A stretch of DNA of 56,130 nt, from assembly GCA_029263215.1 (NCBI GenBank), contig JAJCXY010000031.1:1-56130 (forward strand), given 5' to 3'. The position numbers were made by a program, and so were the translations under genes. The notes under the pieces are model-generated. The model worked only from the letters and a program-made list of their open reading frames with translations. It ran no database searches and was not told the origin of the DNA. This stretch comes from Acidimicrobiales bacterium. Its GTDB lineage: Bacteria; Actinomycetota; Acidimicrobiia; Acidimicrobiales; Aldehydirespiratoraceae. Below are positions 17,275 to 27,366 of the stretch, piece by piece; position 1 is the stretch's first letter, and the number at the start of each line of letters is the position of its first letter.

Positions 17275-18275
17275 GCGCCGATCGGATTCTCGGTATCGAG
17301 ACGTCGTGTGACGAGACAGCCGCGTCGGTCGTGCTGGGTGGCACCGACGTGATGAGTTCGGTGGTTTCCAGCCAGATCGAGCTCCATGCCCGCTACGGAG
17401 GAGTCGTGCCCGAAGTGGCGAGCCGGGCCCACGTCGAACTCCTGATGCCGGTTGTCGCCCAGGCGATCATCGAGGCCGGCATCGAAGACCGTGAGATCGA
17501 AGCAGTGGCTGCCACCTACGGCCCCGGCCTGGTCGGTGCCCTCCTTGTCGGAGTATCGGCCGCCAAGGCCATGGCACTGGTGTGGGACGTGCCCTTCGTG
17601 GCCGTCAACCACCTCGAAGCTCATCTCTATGCGGCCTTTCTGGAGGAGCCCGAGCTGGAAATGCCCCTGGTGATCGTGCTGGTGTCAGGCGGCCACACGA
17701 GCTTGATCGTGATGGAAGATCATCTCCGCTACCGCGTTCTCGGTTCCACGCTCGACGACGCGGCCGGAGAGGCCTTCGACAAGGTCGCCCGCCATCTCGG
17801 ACTCGGCTACCCCGGCGGTCCGATCATCGATCGACTCAGCATCGACGGCGACCCGACAGCTATCGCGTTTCCTCGTGCGATGGCGCGCGACGGCTGGGAT
17901 TTCTCGTTCAGCGGTCTGAAAACCGCGGTCATCAACCATGTCCGCAAGAACCCAGAAGTGTCGGTACCCGATGTAGCAGCCTCGTTCCAGGAGGCGGTGG
18001 CCGACGTCTTGGTCGACAAGGCCCGTCGCGCGGCCCGTGAAGTGGGTGCGGCAGGTCTGTGTCTGGCGGGCGGGGTGGCGGCCAACTCCCGCCTCCGCGA
18101 AAAGCTGCTCGACGTGTGCGTCGAGGATGGATTCCGCGCCTTTCTGCCCAGCAGGGCGATGTGCACCGACAATGCGGCGATGGTGGCCGCGGCGGGGTGG
18201 TGGCGCCTGCAGGCCGACGGTCCGTCCCCTCTCGATGTCGGGGCTGACCCGTCCCTGCGGCTGCCGACGATCTGA
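17271..18275 (+). CDS. tsaD: tRNA N6-adenosine threonylcarbamoyltransferase TsaD
   Basis: Catalytic subunit that transfers the threonylcarbamoyl group to A37 of ANN-decoding tRNAs. 334 residues. ILGIETSCDETAASVV, VNHLEAHLYA (metal-binding His), VSGGHTSL, FSFSGLKTAV and CLAGGVAANSRLREKL are all present. It ends the tsaE-tsaB-rimI-tsaD run; TsaC is not in the window. Confidence 0.96.
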   Translation: MSADRILGIETSCDETAASVVLGGTDVMSSVVSSQIELHARYGGVVPEVASRAHVELLMPVVAQAIIEAGIEDREIEAVAATYGPGLVGALLVGVSAAKAMALVWDVPFVAVNHLEAHLYAAFLEEPELEMPLVIVLVSGGHTSLIVMEDHLRYRVLGSTLDDAAGEAFDKVARHLGLGYPGGPIIDRLSIDGDPTAIAFPRAMARDGWDFSFSGLKTAVINHVRKNPEVSVPDVAASFQEAVADVLVDKARRAAREVGAAGLCLAGGVAANSRLREKLLDVCVEDGFRAFLPSRAMCTDNAAMVAAAGWWRLQADGPSPLDVGADPSLRLPTI

Positions 18276-18319
18276 CACCGACCCTGGGTCGAGACCGTCT
18301 CTGAGACGCCTGATACGGG

Positions 18320-18348
18320 TTGTCTACGCGGGGTCGGGGTTCTATCGT
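18320..18348 (+). promoter_or_regulatory. Promoter of groES-groEL
   Basis: TTGTCT (18320-18325) and TATCGT (18343-18348) are 17 bp apart. The transcription start would fall in the CIRCE element that follows, so a bound repressor would block initiation. Confidence 0.6.
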
Positions 18349-18374
18349 TAGCACTCGGCACATCAGAGTGCTAA
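18348..18374 (+). promoter_or_regulatory. CIRCE operator (HrcA-binding site)
   Basis: TTAGCACTC (18348-18356), 9 nt spacer, GAGTGCTAA (18366-18374): a perfect match to the CIRCE consensus. HrcA represses groESL through this element and releases it when GroEL is titrated by unfolded protein. hrcA itself is not in the window. Confidence 0.96.
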
Positions 18375-18426
18375 TAGCCGCGTTGAGCCTCTCGGGCTCA
18401 CGCAACGACCGATCTCGGAGGATCGA

Positions 18427-20384
<1,958 letters not shown>

Positions 20385-20400
20385 TGCCCGCCCTCCCCCC

Positions 20401-20452
20401 GCTTTTCTGAGCGCGCTACGCGCGCATAGCGCGCGAAAGTGCTCAGAAAAGC
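20401..20452 (+). terminator. Nested inverted repeat after groEL
   Basis: A perfect 12-bp repeat, GCTTTTCTGAGC (20401-20412) with GCTCAGAAAAGC (20441-20452), encloses a second overlapping one, GCGCGCTA (20411-20418) with TAGCGCGC (20427-20434). The two pairings share two bases. No U-tract follows directly. It may be a terminator, an RNA-stabilising structure or an attenuator-like switch. Confidence 0.5.
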
Positions 20453-20464
20453 TTAGAGAATTGG

Positions 20465-20502
20465 AACGGTCCGGGTCTCTTGCCCGGACCGTTTCCCGTT
20501 TT
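20465..20502 (+). terminator. Intrinsic terminator after groEL
   Basis: An 11-bp GC-rich stem, AACGGTCCGGG (20465-20475) with CCCGGACCGTT (20483-20493), 7-nt loop, followed by a T-rich stretch TCCCGTTTT. This is the better candidate to end the groESL transcript. Confidence 0.7.
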
Positions 20503-20505
20503 GGG

Positions 20506-20511
20506 TACTCT
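20506..20511 (+). promoter_or_regulatory. Putative -10 box, leaderless membrane-protein gene
   Basis: TACTCT ends 6 nt before the GTG start at 20518, directly after the groEL terminator. Confidence 0.45.
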
Positions 20512-20517
20512 GCGCGG

Positions 20518-20943
20518 GTGGGTACGACCAGGCTCGGATGGGGGGGAGCGACGGCGGGTGTGCTGGCCGCGCTCACCCTTCTCGCCCCGTGGGCGGGCAG
20601 TGGCGACACCGACCGATCGAGCATCCAGTTGCTGCGCTCAGCGGGAGTACTCGAGGTGATCAGCGGTTGGCAGCGGCCCGCCGCGGTACTCGCCTGGTAC
20701 CTGGTGGTCGTCCTGGCCGCCGCAGCCTTGGTGGCGGTGGCCTGGGGGCGTCCCATTGTGGCTGGGTGGGCCTTGCTGCCGATCGGCCCAGCGATGCTCG
20801 TGGCCGCGGTGATCGTGACCCGCTCGGCGCTACCGGTGCGATGGGGAGCGATCGTGGGGGTATCAGCAGGCCTGATAGCCACAGCAGGGGCGGTTCTGAT
20901 ACTCATGACACAGAGATCGAGGGGAAAGGGTGCGGCTGAATGA
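20518..20943 (+). CDS. Small four-helix membrane protein, unknown function
   Basis: 141 residues with about four hydrophobic segments (roughly 10-25, 55-80, 85-105, 110-132) and a basic C-terminal tail (QRSRGKG). No family recognised. The GTG at 20518 is chosen because a -10 box lies 6 nt before it; upstream in-frame codons lie in the groEL terminator. It overlaps the next gene by ATGA, so the two are probably made together. Confidence 0.65.
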   Translation: MGTTRLGWGGATAGVLAALTLLAPWAGSGDTDRSSIQLLRSAGVLEVISGWQRPAAVLAWYLVVVLAAAALVAVAWGRPIVAGWALLPIGPAMLVAAVIVTRSALPVRWGAIVGVSAGLIATAGAVLILMTQRSRGKGAAE

Positions 20944-22934
20944 ACGACGAGCACGACCCGAATCCGTGGGCACCGACCGACGGCGAACCGGTCCCAGAGT
21001 CGCGCCCGCCCGAGCCCGCTCCTGAAGAGAGTCCCTGGGCGCCGGCCACCGAAAGGTCGGCTGCACCGCCCCCTTTGCCTCCTGAGCCCTCACCGCTTCC
21101 GGAACCCGCGCCGCCCGCGACAGAGTCCGTGTCTGTGGGGCCGGTCGTGGCCGAAGCGAACTCCGGGAGCAGGTGGCTCGGTAAGAGCCTCGCCGTCGCG
21201 GCCGCCCTCGTCCTGATCGGCGGCGGCGGCTTCCTGGCCTTCAACGCCGGCAATGCCAACGGTGGTGCCGACACGCCGGCAGAGGCGTTGGAGTCGATGC
21301 TCGGGGCTCTGGCATCGGGCGACCTTCTCGCCGCGTCGGAATTGGTCGTACCGAGTGAACGCGACACCCTCATCGCCGCCGGCTTCGATCTCGCCGACGA
21401 GTTGGTGCGACTCGAAGTGTTGGCCGCCGATCTCGATCTCTCCTCGGTGAACGGGATCAACCTCGCCATCACCGAACTCGACGTGAGCGAGGAGTTTCCC
21501 CGATCGGATCTCGCCCACCTCTTCGTCGAACGGGCCGTGGTTTCCGGCTCGATCGATGGCGGCCTACTCCCATGGGGCTCAATGCTGTCGGGACGCACAC
21601 CCGATGGTTGGCCGGCGTCCGGCGAACCCGACGCCCGCGATCTTGGGCCGTCGACTACTCCGATCGTCGCCGTCGAGGTCGACGGCCGCTGGTATCTGAG
21701 CCTGTGGTACTCCGTCGCCGAGAATGCCCGAATCGAGGCAGATCAGCCCCTACCCGACCTCGGCCGTCGTCCCGCCCAGATCGGCGCGGCCTCGCCCGAC
21801 GAGGCCATCAGTCGGTTCGTAGAGGAGCTCTTGAGGCTGGATGTCCGTCGGATGATCGGGATGCTCGACCCCGATGAAGCCAGAGCGCTCTATGACTACT
21901 CGCCTCTGTTTCTCGATGGGGCGACCCGAGCGGCCAACGAGATACTCGTCGGTCTGGAGGAGTCGGGCTGGACCTGGGAGGTTGAGTTACTCGGATTGTC
22001 GAGCACGGTCGTCGACGGCGACCTGGCCACCACCCAGGTGGGAGGGTTCGCTCTCGAAGCCAGAGGACAGACCGGATCCCTCGATGTGGAGGTGAGCGAC
22101 GGCACGTTCGAGGTGGGCTTCTCCGACGTCGACTTCTGGGGTGACCCCTACACGATCGACTTCACGTTCGACGGCGACTGCTACACAACCGCGAGACAGG
22201 ACCCTGGGGGAGTCGACTCGACCGAGATGTGCCCCGGCGAGCCGGGAGACACTGCCTTGGGCTCGGGCCTGGCCACCTCGTTGGCGGAGTTCATGAGCGT
22301 CTCGGTGGTTACCCATCGGGTCGACGATCGATGGTTCATCTCGCCCACCCGAACCGGCGCCGCGAGCGTCTTGAGCGTGCTGAACTCGCTGTCCGACGAC
22401 AACCTCGGCACAGTGATCGATGCAATGTATGACCTGGCCGACGGACTCGACGGTGGCCTGTTCGGCGGGGTCGACGCATTCGCACCGCCACCGGCACTCG
22501 ACGGTGACACCCCAGCCGGACTTCCGCCCGGCTTCGGGCAGCCGGTCAACGGCGACCTCCTGGGCGAAGTGGAAGTGGCCTTCGCATTCGATCTCGACGA
22601 GGAAGGCGCAGCGGCAGAAATCGCCCTGTGGGCGCCGGTCATCGGGCCGGTACCGGTCGAGCGGGGATTGGGGGCGACCGTGGTGAGTCCGTCGGGCGAG
22701 ATGGCCCTCACCGTCCTCGTCACGCCTTCGGCCGCCGATGCGGATGCAGTGGCTCAGCTGTTGGTCGATAGCGAAGGGATCACGACTATCACCCTGGAAT
22801 CTGGCCAGGCGGTATACGGGATCGCGGATACCGGGGTGATCGTGGGTGTGACTCGCGATCGTGTGGTTGTCGTCGCTCCGCTGGGAGCAGATCCAGATGC
22901 CGTTCTCGACGTCGCCCTGCTACACCTCAGCTGA
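20940..22934 (+). CDS. Large single-pass membrane protein, unknown function
   Basis: 664 residues. The first 75 are acidic and Pro-rich (cytoplasmic side by charge), with one transmembrane segment at about 80-100 (SLAVAAALVLIGGGGFLAF), then a long acidic extracellular part. Two similar halves may be present, each with a segment of the form TPAEALESMLGALASGDL and SPDEAISRFVEELLRLD, reminiscent of DUF4878/NTF2-like modules that follow a TM anchor in actinobacterial proteins. I do not recognise a precise family. It is coupled to the four-helix protein upstream. Two Cys (CYTTARQ, MCPGE) could form a disulfide. Confidence 0.7.
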   Translation: MNDEHDPNPWAPTDGEPVPESRPPEPAPEESPWAPATERSAAPPPLPPEPSPLPEPAPPATESVSVGPVVAEANSGSRWLGKSLAVAAALVLIGGGGFLAFNAGNANGGADTPAEALESMLGALASGDLLAASELVVPSERDTLIAAGFDLADELVRLEVLAADLDLSSVNGINLAITELDVSEEFPRSDLAHLFVERAVVSGSIDGGLLPWGSMLSGRTPDGWPASGEPDARDLGPSTTPIVAVEVDGRWYLSLWYSVAENARIEADQPLPDLGRRPAQIGAASPDEAISRFVEELLRLDVRRMIGMLDPDEARALYDYSPLFLDGATRAANEILVGLEESGWTWEVELLGLSSTVVDGDLATTQVGGFALEARGQTGSLDVEVSDGTFEVGFSDVDFWGDPYTIDFTFDGDCYTTARQDPGGVDSTEMCPGEPGDTALGSGLATSLAEFMSVSVVTHRVDDRWFISPTRTGAASVLSVLNSLSDDNLGTVIDAMYDLADGLDGGLFGGVDAFAPPPALDGDTPAGLPPGFGQPVNGDLLGEVEVAFAFDLDEEGAAAEIALWAPVIGPVPVERGLGATVVSPSGEMALTVLVTPSAADADAVAQLLVDSEGITTITLESGQAVYGIADTGVIVGVTRDRVVVVAPLGADPDAVLDVALLHLS

Positions 22935-22938
22935 GGTG
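22923..22938. terminator. Palindrome between convergent genes
   Basis: CACCTCAGCTGAGGTG is a perfect 16-bp palindrome that includes the stop codon of the plus-strand gene and lies 1 nt before the end of the reverse-strand MFS gene. It could form a 6-bp stem with an AGCT loop on either transcript; no U-tract is present. Confidence 0.3.
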
Positions 22939-22939
22939 C

Positions 22940-24091
22940 CTAGTCGGCGCTTTCGCCCGAGAACCGGCGTCCGCCCATGGCTACGAGAACCGCCCCGGTC
23001 GCGGATGACACTCCGCAGATGAGCCACGCCGCGGCGAAACTCTCGACGTCGGCCACGATCCCGAACACAGCCGGTCCGATCGTGGCCCCGGTGAACATGC
23101 CTGCCTGGAGTACCCCACTTGCGCCGCCCATTGCTCCGGGGTATTGCTCAACAACGGCCAGATGGGCCACCCCTGGCCACGACCAACCGGCGCCGAACGC
23201 CAGCAAGGCGCCCACCACCATCACCCGATGGTCACCGAACGCCAGCATCGGATAGGCGAGCGCCCCGACGGCGAGAAGGATGACCACAAACCTGAACCGG
23301 TCGATAGCCGTGCGGTCCATGAGCGCGCCCCATCCGATCCGCGTCGAGACGAGGGCCGCGCTGCCGACAGCCTGGATCAGGCCCGCGCTGGTGGGGGTGA
23401 AGCCTGCGTCCTCAAGTGACCGCACGAGGAAGATGCCGATCGGGGCGACCGCGAGCCCGCCCAGAACGGAGCCCGCGGTGACCAGCCACAAGGCCGGCGA
23501 GGGCCGGTGCAGTCGGCGAGACTTGGAACGGGGCGCGGGTGGCTCAACGTGGGGTATGAGGGCGAGAGCGGCGAACGCCATCGCGATCGCGTAGAGAAAC
23601 GCCCAGCGCCAGCCCACGCTCACGGCGATGACGGGGAGGGCGAGTCCGGCGAGCCCGGTGGAGATCGGGACGGCGGATTGCTTCATCCCGAGGGCGAGTC
23701 CGCGGCGACCGGTGCTTACCCCACCGGAGATGAAGGTGTTGGTGCCTGGTTGGGAGATTGCGTTGCCCACCGCGGCGATGGAGAAACCGACCAGGATGAT
23801 CGCGTAGGCAGGAGCAGTCATCAAGATGAGGGCCCCGATGGCGCTCATTGCCGCAGCGCCCCTCAATGCCGGGCTCGGGCCGATGCGATCGGTGAGTCCG
23901 CCACCCCATGAGCTCAGGCTCGCAGACACTCCGAAGTAGAGCGCCACGGCCAACCCTTGAGCGGCATCGCCGAATCCGAGATCGTCCTGCAGTTCGGGGG
24001 CCAAGGCCCCGAATAGGTGCACAGGCGCCACTGCCGCCACCATCGAGGCCATCGCGGCGGCGGTGACGTGACGGGGGCTCGGAGGGGGCAT
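22940..24091 (-). CDS. MFS transporter
   Basis: 383 residues with about 12 hydrophobic helices. The loop between helices 2 and 3 (GGLTDRIGPSPALR) matches the MFS signature region, and PGTNTFIS plus the later GWGALMDR repeat in the second half. It resembles the YbfB/cyanate-type MFS. Start at 24091 (MPPPSPRH) is chosen; the frame is open further upstream but overlaps the divergent small gene. Substrate unknown. Confidence 0.85.
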   Translation of the reverse strand: MPPPSPRHVTAAAMASMVAAVAPVHLFGALAPELQDDLGFGDAAQGLAVALYFGVSASLSSWGGGLTDRIGPSPALRGAAAMSAIGALILMTAPAYAIILVGFSIAAVGNAISQPGTNTFISGGVSTGRRGLALGMKQSAVPISTGLAGLALPVIAVSVGWRWAFLYAIAMAFAALALIPHVEPPAPRSKSRRLHRPSPALWLVTAGSVLGGLAVAPIGIFLVRSLEDAGFTPTSAGLIQAVGSAALVSTRIGWGALMDRTAIDRFRFVVILLAVGALAYPMLAFGDHRVMVVGALLAFGAGWSWPGVAHLAVVEQYPGAMGGASGVLQAGMFTGATIGPAVFGIVADVESFAAAWLICGVSSATGAVLVAMGGRRFSGESAD

Positions 24092-24112
24092 CGGACAAGT
24101 CTGGTGGCTGGA

Positions 24113-24118
24113 TAGCCT
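24113..24118 (+). promoter_or_regulatory. Putative -10 box, leaderless 49-residue gene
   Basis: TAGCCT ends 7 nt before ATG 24126, in the 34-bp gap between divergent genes. Confidence 0.5.
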
Positions 24119-24125
24119 TTCCCCC

Positions 24126-24275
24126 ATGGAAAAGCCCGTGCCGGATCCCCAGAAGCTGCTCAACCAGTGGCAGGAGTGGGAACGAGGGGAGACTCCTCCC
24201 GGCAAGGTCATCAGCAATCTGAAGACCAGTGGGATGCGCGAGCTGCTGGAGTCTCTCGTCGAGTCGGGCTCCTGA
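24126..24275 (+). CDS. 49-residue protein, conserved-looking, unknown function
   Basis: Begins MEKPVPDPQKLLNQWQEW and ends LESLVESGS. The composition (PDPQKLLNQWQEWERGETPPGK, then NLKTSGMRELL) looks like a real folded helical peptide, and similar short proteins occur in actinobacteria as far as I recall. A leaderless start is supported by the -10 box. Its stop overlaps the CTG proposed as start of the Nudix gene (CTGA). No function is assigned. Confidence 0.6.
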   Translation: MEKPVPDPQKLLNQWQEWERGETPPGKVISNLKTSGMRELLESLVESGS

Positions 24276-25045
24276 CCCACTCGCCCGACTCCGTCGATTC
24301 ACCCGACGACCCGCCCGCGCCCGCGCCGCCACCCGTCTCGATCCCGGCCGGTCGGGGAGGCCCCCAGCGGATTCCTCGCCCTGCCACTGCCCGCCTCGGC
24401 GGATCTCCCCCGTGGACCCATCTCGCCGGTGCCGAGCGGGAGGTGTCGGTGGGACGCATCGCCGCGGCCCTCAACCACCGGCGCAGCGCGGTCACGGTGG
24501 GGCCGGTAGCCGCGGGCACGGTGGAGTCGGCGGTGTTGGCGATTCTCTACGAGCACGCCGACGAGACCCATGTGGTCCTCACCCGTCGCTCGCCCAACAT
24601 GAGGCACCATGCCCATGAGGTGTCGTTTCCCGGTGGACGCCGAGATCCCGACGACCCGGATTTGTGGGCAACCGCTGTGCGCGAATCAGTGGAAGAGGTG
24701 GCTCTCGATCCTGCGGTGATCCAGCCCATCGGTGCGCTCGACCGATTCGTGACCGGGGGATCGGGCCTGCTGGTCCAGCCCTTTGTGGCCGTGGCCGATC
24801 GGCGCCCGGATCTGTCGGTTGCTTCGCCCCACGAGGTTGAGTCGATTCGTCATGTGAGCCTCTCCGAGTTGCTCCTCGACGAGGTGTGGCGCGAAGAGGT
24901 CTGGCCCAATTTCCGAGGCCAGGGCGACCGCGCGATCACCTTCTTCGAGGTGATGGGCGACACGATCTGGGGCGCGACGGCCACGATGTTGCGCCAGTTG
25001 CTGGCCATCGCCACTGGAGTGGAAGACCGCGTGGCGGGGCACTGA
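24272..25045 (+). CDS. Nudix hydrolase, CoA pyrophosphatase (NudL) type
   Basis: 257 residues from the proposed start. The NudL-type block reads LTRRSPNMRHHAHEVSFPGG, followed by the Nudix box GGRRDPDDPDLW...AVRESVEEVAL; the first acidic residue of the box is Asp and the REsvEE metal ligands are kept. The enzyme would cleave CoA or its derivatives. The first 55 residues are Pro-rich but include GGPQRIPRP, common in actinobacterial relatives. The start is uncertain: CTG at 24272 overlaps the previous stop; GTG at 24452 is a shorter alternative. Confidence 0.8.
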   Translation: MTHSPDSVDSPDDPPAPAPPPVSIPAGRGGPQRIPRPATARLGGSPPWTHLAGAEREVSVGRIAAALNHRRSAVTVGPVAAGTVESAVLAILYEHADETHVVLTRRSPNMRHHAHEVSFPGGRRDPDDPDLWATAVRESVEEVALDPAVIQPIGALDRFVTGGSGLLVQPFVAVADRRPDLSVASPHEVESIRHVSLSELLLDEVWREEVWPNFRGQGDRAITFFEVMGDTIWGATATMLRQLLAIATGVEDRVAGH

Positions 25046-25198
25046 TCCAGATCCGAGTAGGTCGAACGGCCCATCTGTGCATGACGATGTTCCCGGGGTG
25101 AAGGTCGTCACGTCTCATTGCCGGCGGGCTTCAGCATGCCGATTGCATAGGTATGCAGCGCACACATCGTGCAGCTTCATCGATGTGGAGTGTGGATC

Positions 25199-26920
25199 AT
25201 GGCCACCGAATACAGAATGGCACCGTATCTTCGGGTATTGATCCTGTCGTTCTCCCTGCTGGCGCTCATGGCGGGGGTGGTCGGGCTCGGCAGCATGGGT
25301 GTGATGAGGCTCAACAGCGAGTTCGATCACATGACGCAGACGGATCAGCCTCGCTTCGATCACCTTCTCCATGTCGATCGCGATCTCTTCCGGGCCCAGC
25401 GCTCCGTCGAGCTTGCCGTGATCGCCCCCGACACGATGGTGAGATCGGGCTATATCGACGAGTACAACAACCAGGTCGAGCGCACCGCCAGTCGATGGTC
25501 GCAGTACATCTCAGTGGCCGAGGATGGCGAGCAAGAGCAGGCGATGCTGGCGACATATGAACCCCACCGGGCTGCCTGGCTGGCATCGACGGGTGAGTTG
25601 GTCGACCTGCTGAGGACGGGAGCTGTGGTGGGGGATCCCGCCGTGACGGAACTCTTGGCGACGACTGGCGAGGACTTCGCCGCGGCGCGTTCGGTTGTCC
25701 ACGACCTCGAAGAGGTGGTGGCCGAGTCTCACATCGTTGCCACGACGGAGTCGATCGAAACCACGGCGAACCGAACGATCGAAGCCCTATTGATCCTGTT
25801 GGCGATCGGTCTGCTCGTGGGTGGGGCGGTGTCGTTCACCACCTATCGCTCGGTTCGCACCCAGCATCGTCATTCCGAGCGGCGCGAGGCCCAACAGGCC
25901 GATGAGGCGCGGCGCACCGCGTTCGAGGCCGAACTCAGCCAGGCCCTCGACATGGCCCAGACCGAAGAAGCGGCGATCGGAGCGGTCGAACTAGTGCTCT
26001 TGGCCGAAGTGCCGGACCGGCCCACTGAACTGCTCATCGCCGATTCGAGCCAGGCTCATCTGGAGCAGGCGGTGACCACGCACCGAGAGTGCGGCGGGCC
26101 CGGGTGTGAGGTTCTCGAGCCCTCCGACTGCCCCTCGATCCGGCGCGGCGCTACCCTCACGTTCGAGCACAACGCGACCTACTCGGCGTGCCCCCACATG
26201 CGGTTGCGAGATGGCGAACCCTTCTCCGCGGTGTGTGTACCGGTGAGTGTGGCGGGTCGTACGGTGGGTGTTCTCCACTCCACCGGCCCCGACCACGCCG
26301 TTGTCACTTCCGAGGACGTTCACAAGCTGGAGCAGATCGCCGATCGCGCCGGTGATCGAATCGGCGTTCTGCGCGCATTTGCCCAGTCCCAGACGCAGGC
26401 GGCCACCGACCCGCTTACCGGCCTCCTCAACCGCCGCTCGTTCGAAACCCAGGCGAGCCGTCGGCTGCGGTCCGGTCGCAAGCTGGCGTTCGCCTACGGC
26501 GACCTCGACCATTTCAAGATGCTGAACGATCGTCACGGCCATGAGGCCGGCGATCGCGCTCTTCGCCTGTTCTCCAAGGTCATGAAGGAGAGTGCGCGCG
26601 ATGGTGACCTCGTCGCCCGGTGGGGAGGTGAGGAGTTCGTGGTGATGATCGACGACTCCAACACCGAGGCTGCGGTCGGCATGGTCGAAAGGCTCCGAGA
26701 GAACCTCGTACTGGCCCTGGCCGGTTCCAATTCGGCACCGTTCACCGCCAGCTTCGGCGTATCCGACACCACCATGGGCGACGACCTCGAGGAGCTGGTG
26801 GCCCTGGCCGACGAATCCCTGCTCGAGGCCAAGCGGCGGGGTCGGGACCGGGTGATCGCGGCCGGATCATGGGAGGCGGACAGTCGCGATGACGCTCTTG
26901 GGGAGGTCACCGCGAGCTAG
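25199..26920 (+). CDS. Membrane GAF-GGDEF diguanylate cyclase
   Basis: 573 residues. Transmembrane helix at about 10-35, an extracellular four-helix sensor-like region, a second helix at about 195-220, a GAF domain (about 245-400) and a GGDEF domain (about 405-560). The active-site motif WGGEEF (476-480) is intact, so cyclic-di-GMP synthesis is likely. The GAF domain carries five Cys (CGGPGCEV, DCPSIRRG, ACPHM), a conserved-looking set that may bind metal or sense redox. ATG 25199 is chosen with GGAG at 25187-25190; an upstream GTG at 25169 is weaker. The 153 nt before it hold no gene. Confidence 0.88.
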   Translation: MATEYRMAPYLRVLILSFSLLALMAGVVGLGSMGVMRLNSEFDHMTQTDQPRFDHLLHVDRDLFRAQRSVELAVIAPDTMVRSGYIDEYNNQVERTASRWSQYISVAEDGEQEQAMLATYEPHRAAWLASTGELVDLLRTGAVVGDPAVTELLATTGEDFAAARSVVHDLEEVVAESHIVATTESIETTANRTIEALLILLAIGLLVGGAVSFTTYRSVRTQHRHSERREAQQADEARRTAFEAELSQALDMAQTEEAAIGAVELVLLAEVPDRPTELLIADSSQAHLEQAVTTHRECGGPGCEVLEPSDCPSIRRGATLTFEHNATYSACPHMRLRDGEPFSAVCVPVSVAGRTVGVLHSTGPDHAVVTSEDVHKLEQIADRAGDRIGVLRAFAQSQTQAATDPLTGLLNRRSFETQASRRLRSGRKLAFAYGDLDHFKMLNDRHGHEAGDRALRLFSKVMKESARDGDLVARWGGEEFVVMIDDSNTEAAVGMVERLRENLVLALAGSNSAPFTASFGVSDTTMGDDLEELVALADESLLEAKRRGRDRVIAAGSWEADSRDDALGEVTAS

Positions 26921-26923
26921 CCT
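26918..26923 (+). promoter_or_regulatory. Putative -10 box, leaderless 126-residue gene
   Basis: TAGCCT, starting in the stop codon of the cyclase gene, ends 6 nt before ATG 26930. Confidence 0.45.
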
Positions 26924-26929
26924 CTGGCC

Positions 26930-27310
26930 ATGCCCGAACTGAGGTTCAGCGCCTCCACCCACGACGACCTCGTACGCCAGGTTCGCGTCTGGCTCGACTC
27001 CACCCTCGAGGAACGCTCCGCCACCGACGTGGTAGAAGCCAGCGCCGATCTAACCAAGGACGCGTTGAGGCTGATCGCTGCTGCGGCTCCGGCGCCGCTC
27101 GCCGACAGTGAGCTCGTCGCCGGTCTCACCGGCCTGGGCCACAGGGCCACCGATGCCACGCGTGATGCGGTTGTGGTCGGCCTCGACGGGTTGGCCGCGG
27201 TCACCGACGGGCGCCTGCTCAAGAGGGTTGGCGACGAGGGGGCCAAGGCGGCCTACGAGATGAACTCCGGTGTCGCCAAACAACTCCTGAAGTCGATCCT
27301 CCGTGGCTAG
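26930..27310 (+). CDS. 126-residue protein, unknown function
   Basis: Mostly helical and soluble by composition, with the C terminus basic (KQLLKSILRG). The middle (DSELVAGLTGLGHRATDATRDAVV) could be a winged-helix-like segment but I cannot support that. No family recognised. It lies between the cyclase and guaB3 and has its own likely leaderless promoter. Confidence 0.55.
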   Translation: MPELRFSASTHDDLVRQVRVWLDSTLEERSATDVVEASADLTKDALRLIAAAAPAPLADSELVAGLTGLGHRATDATRDAVVVGLDGLAAVTDGRLLKRVGDEGAKAAYEMNSGVAKQLLKSILRG

Positions 27311-27366
27311 AATTCGTTCTTTCCACGGCCGGGGAAACAGGGTTTCTCCGACGGAAAGGTCGGAGC

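Noticed and set aside
18276..18426. A tRNA gene in the gap before groES
   Set aside because: No cloverleaf pairing or T-loop motif; the inverted repeat there is the CIRCE operator.
24167..24271. Extended N terminus of the Nudix protein starting at GTG 24167
   Set aside because: It would overlap most of the 49-residue gene and the added residues show no family similarity.
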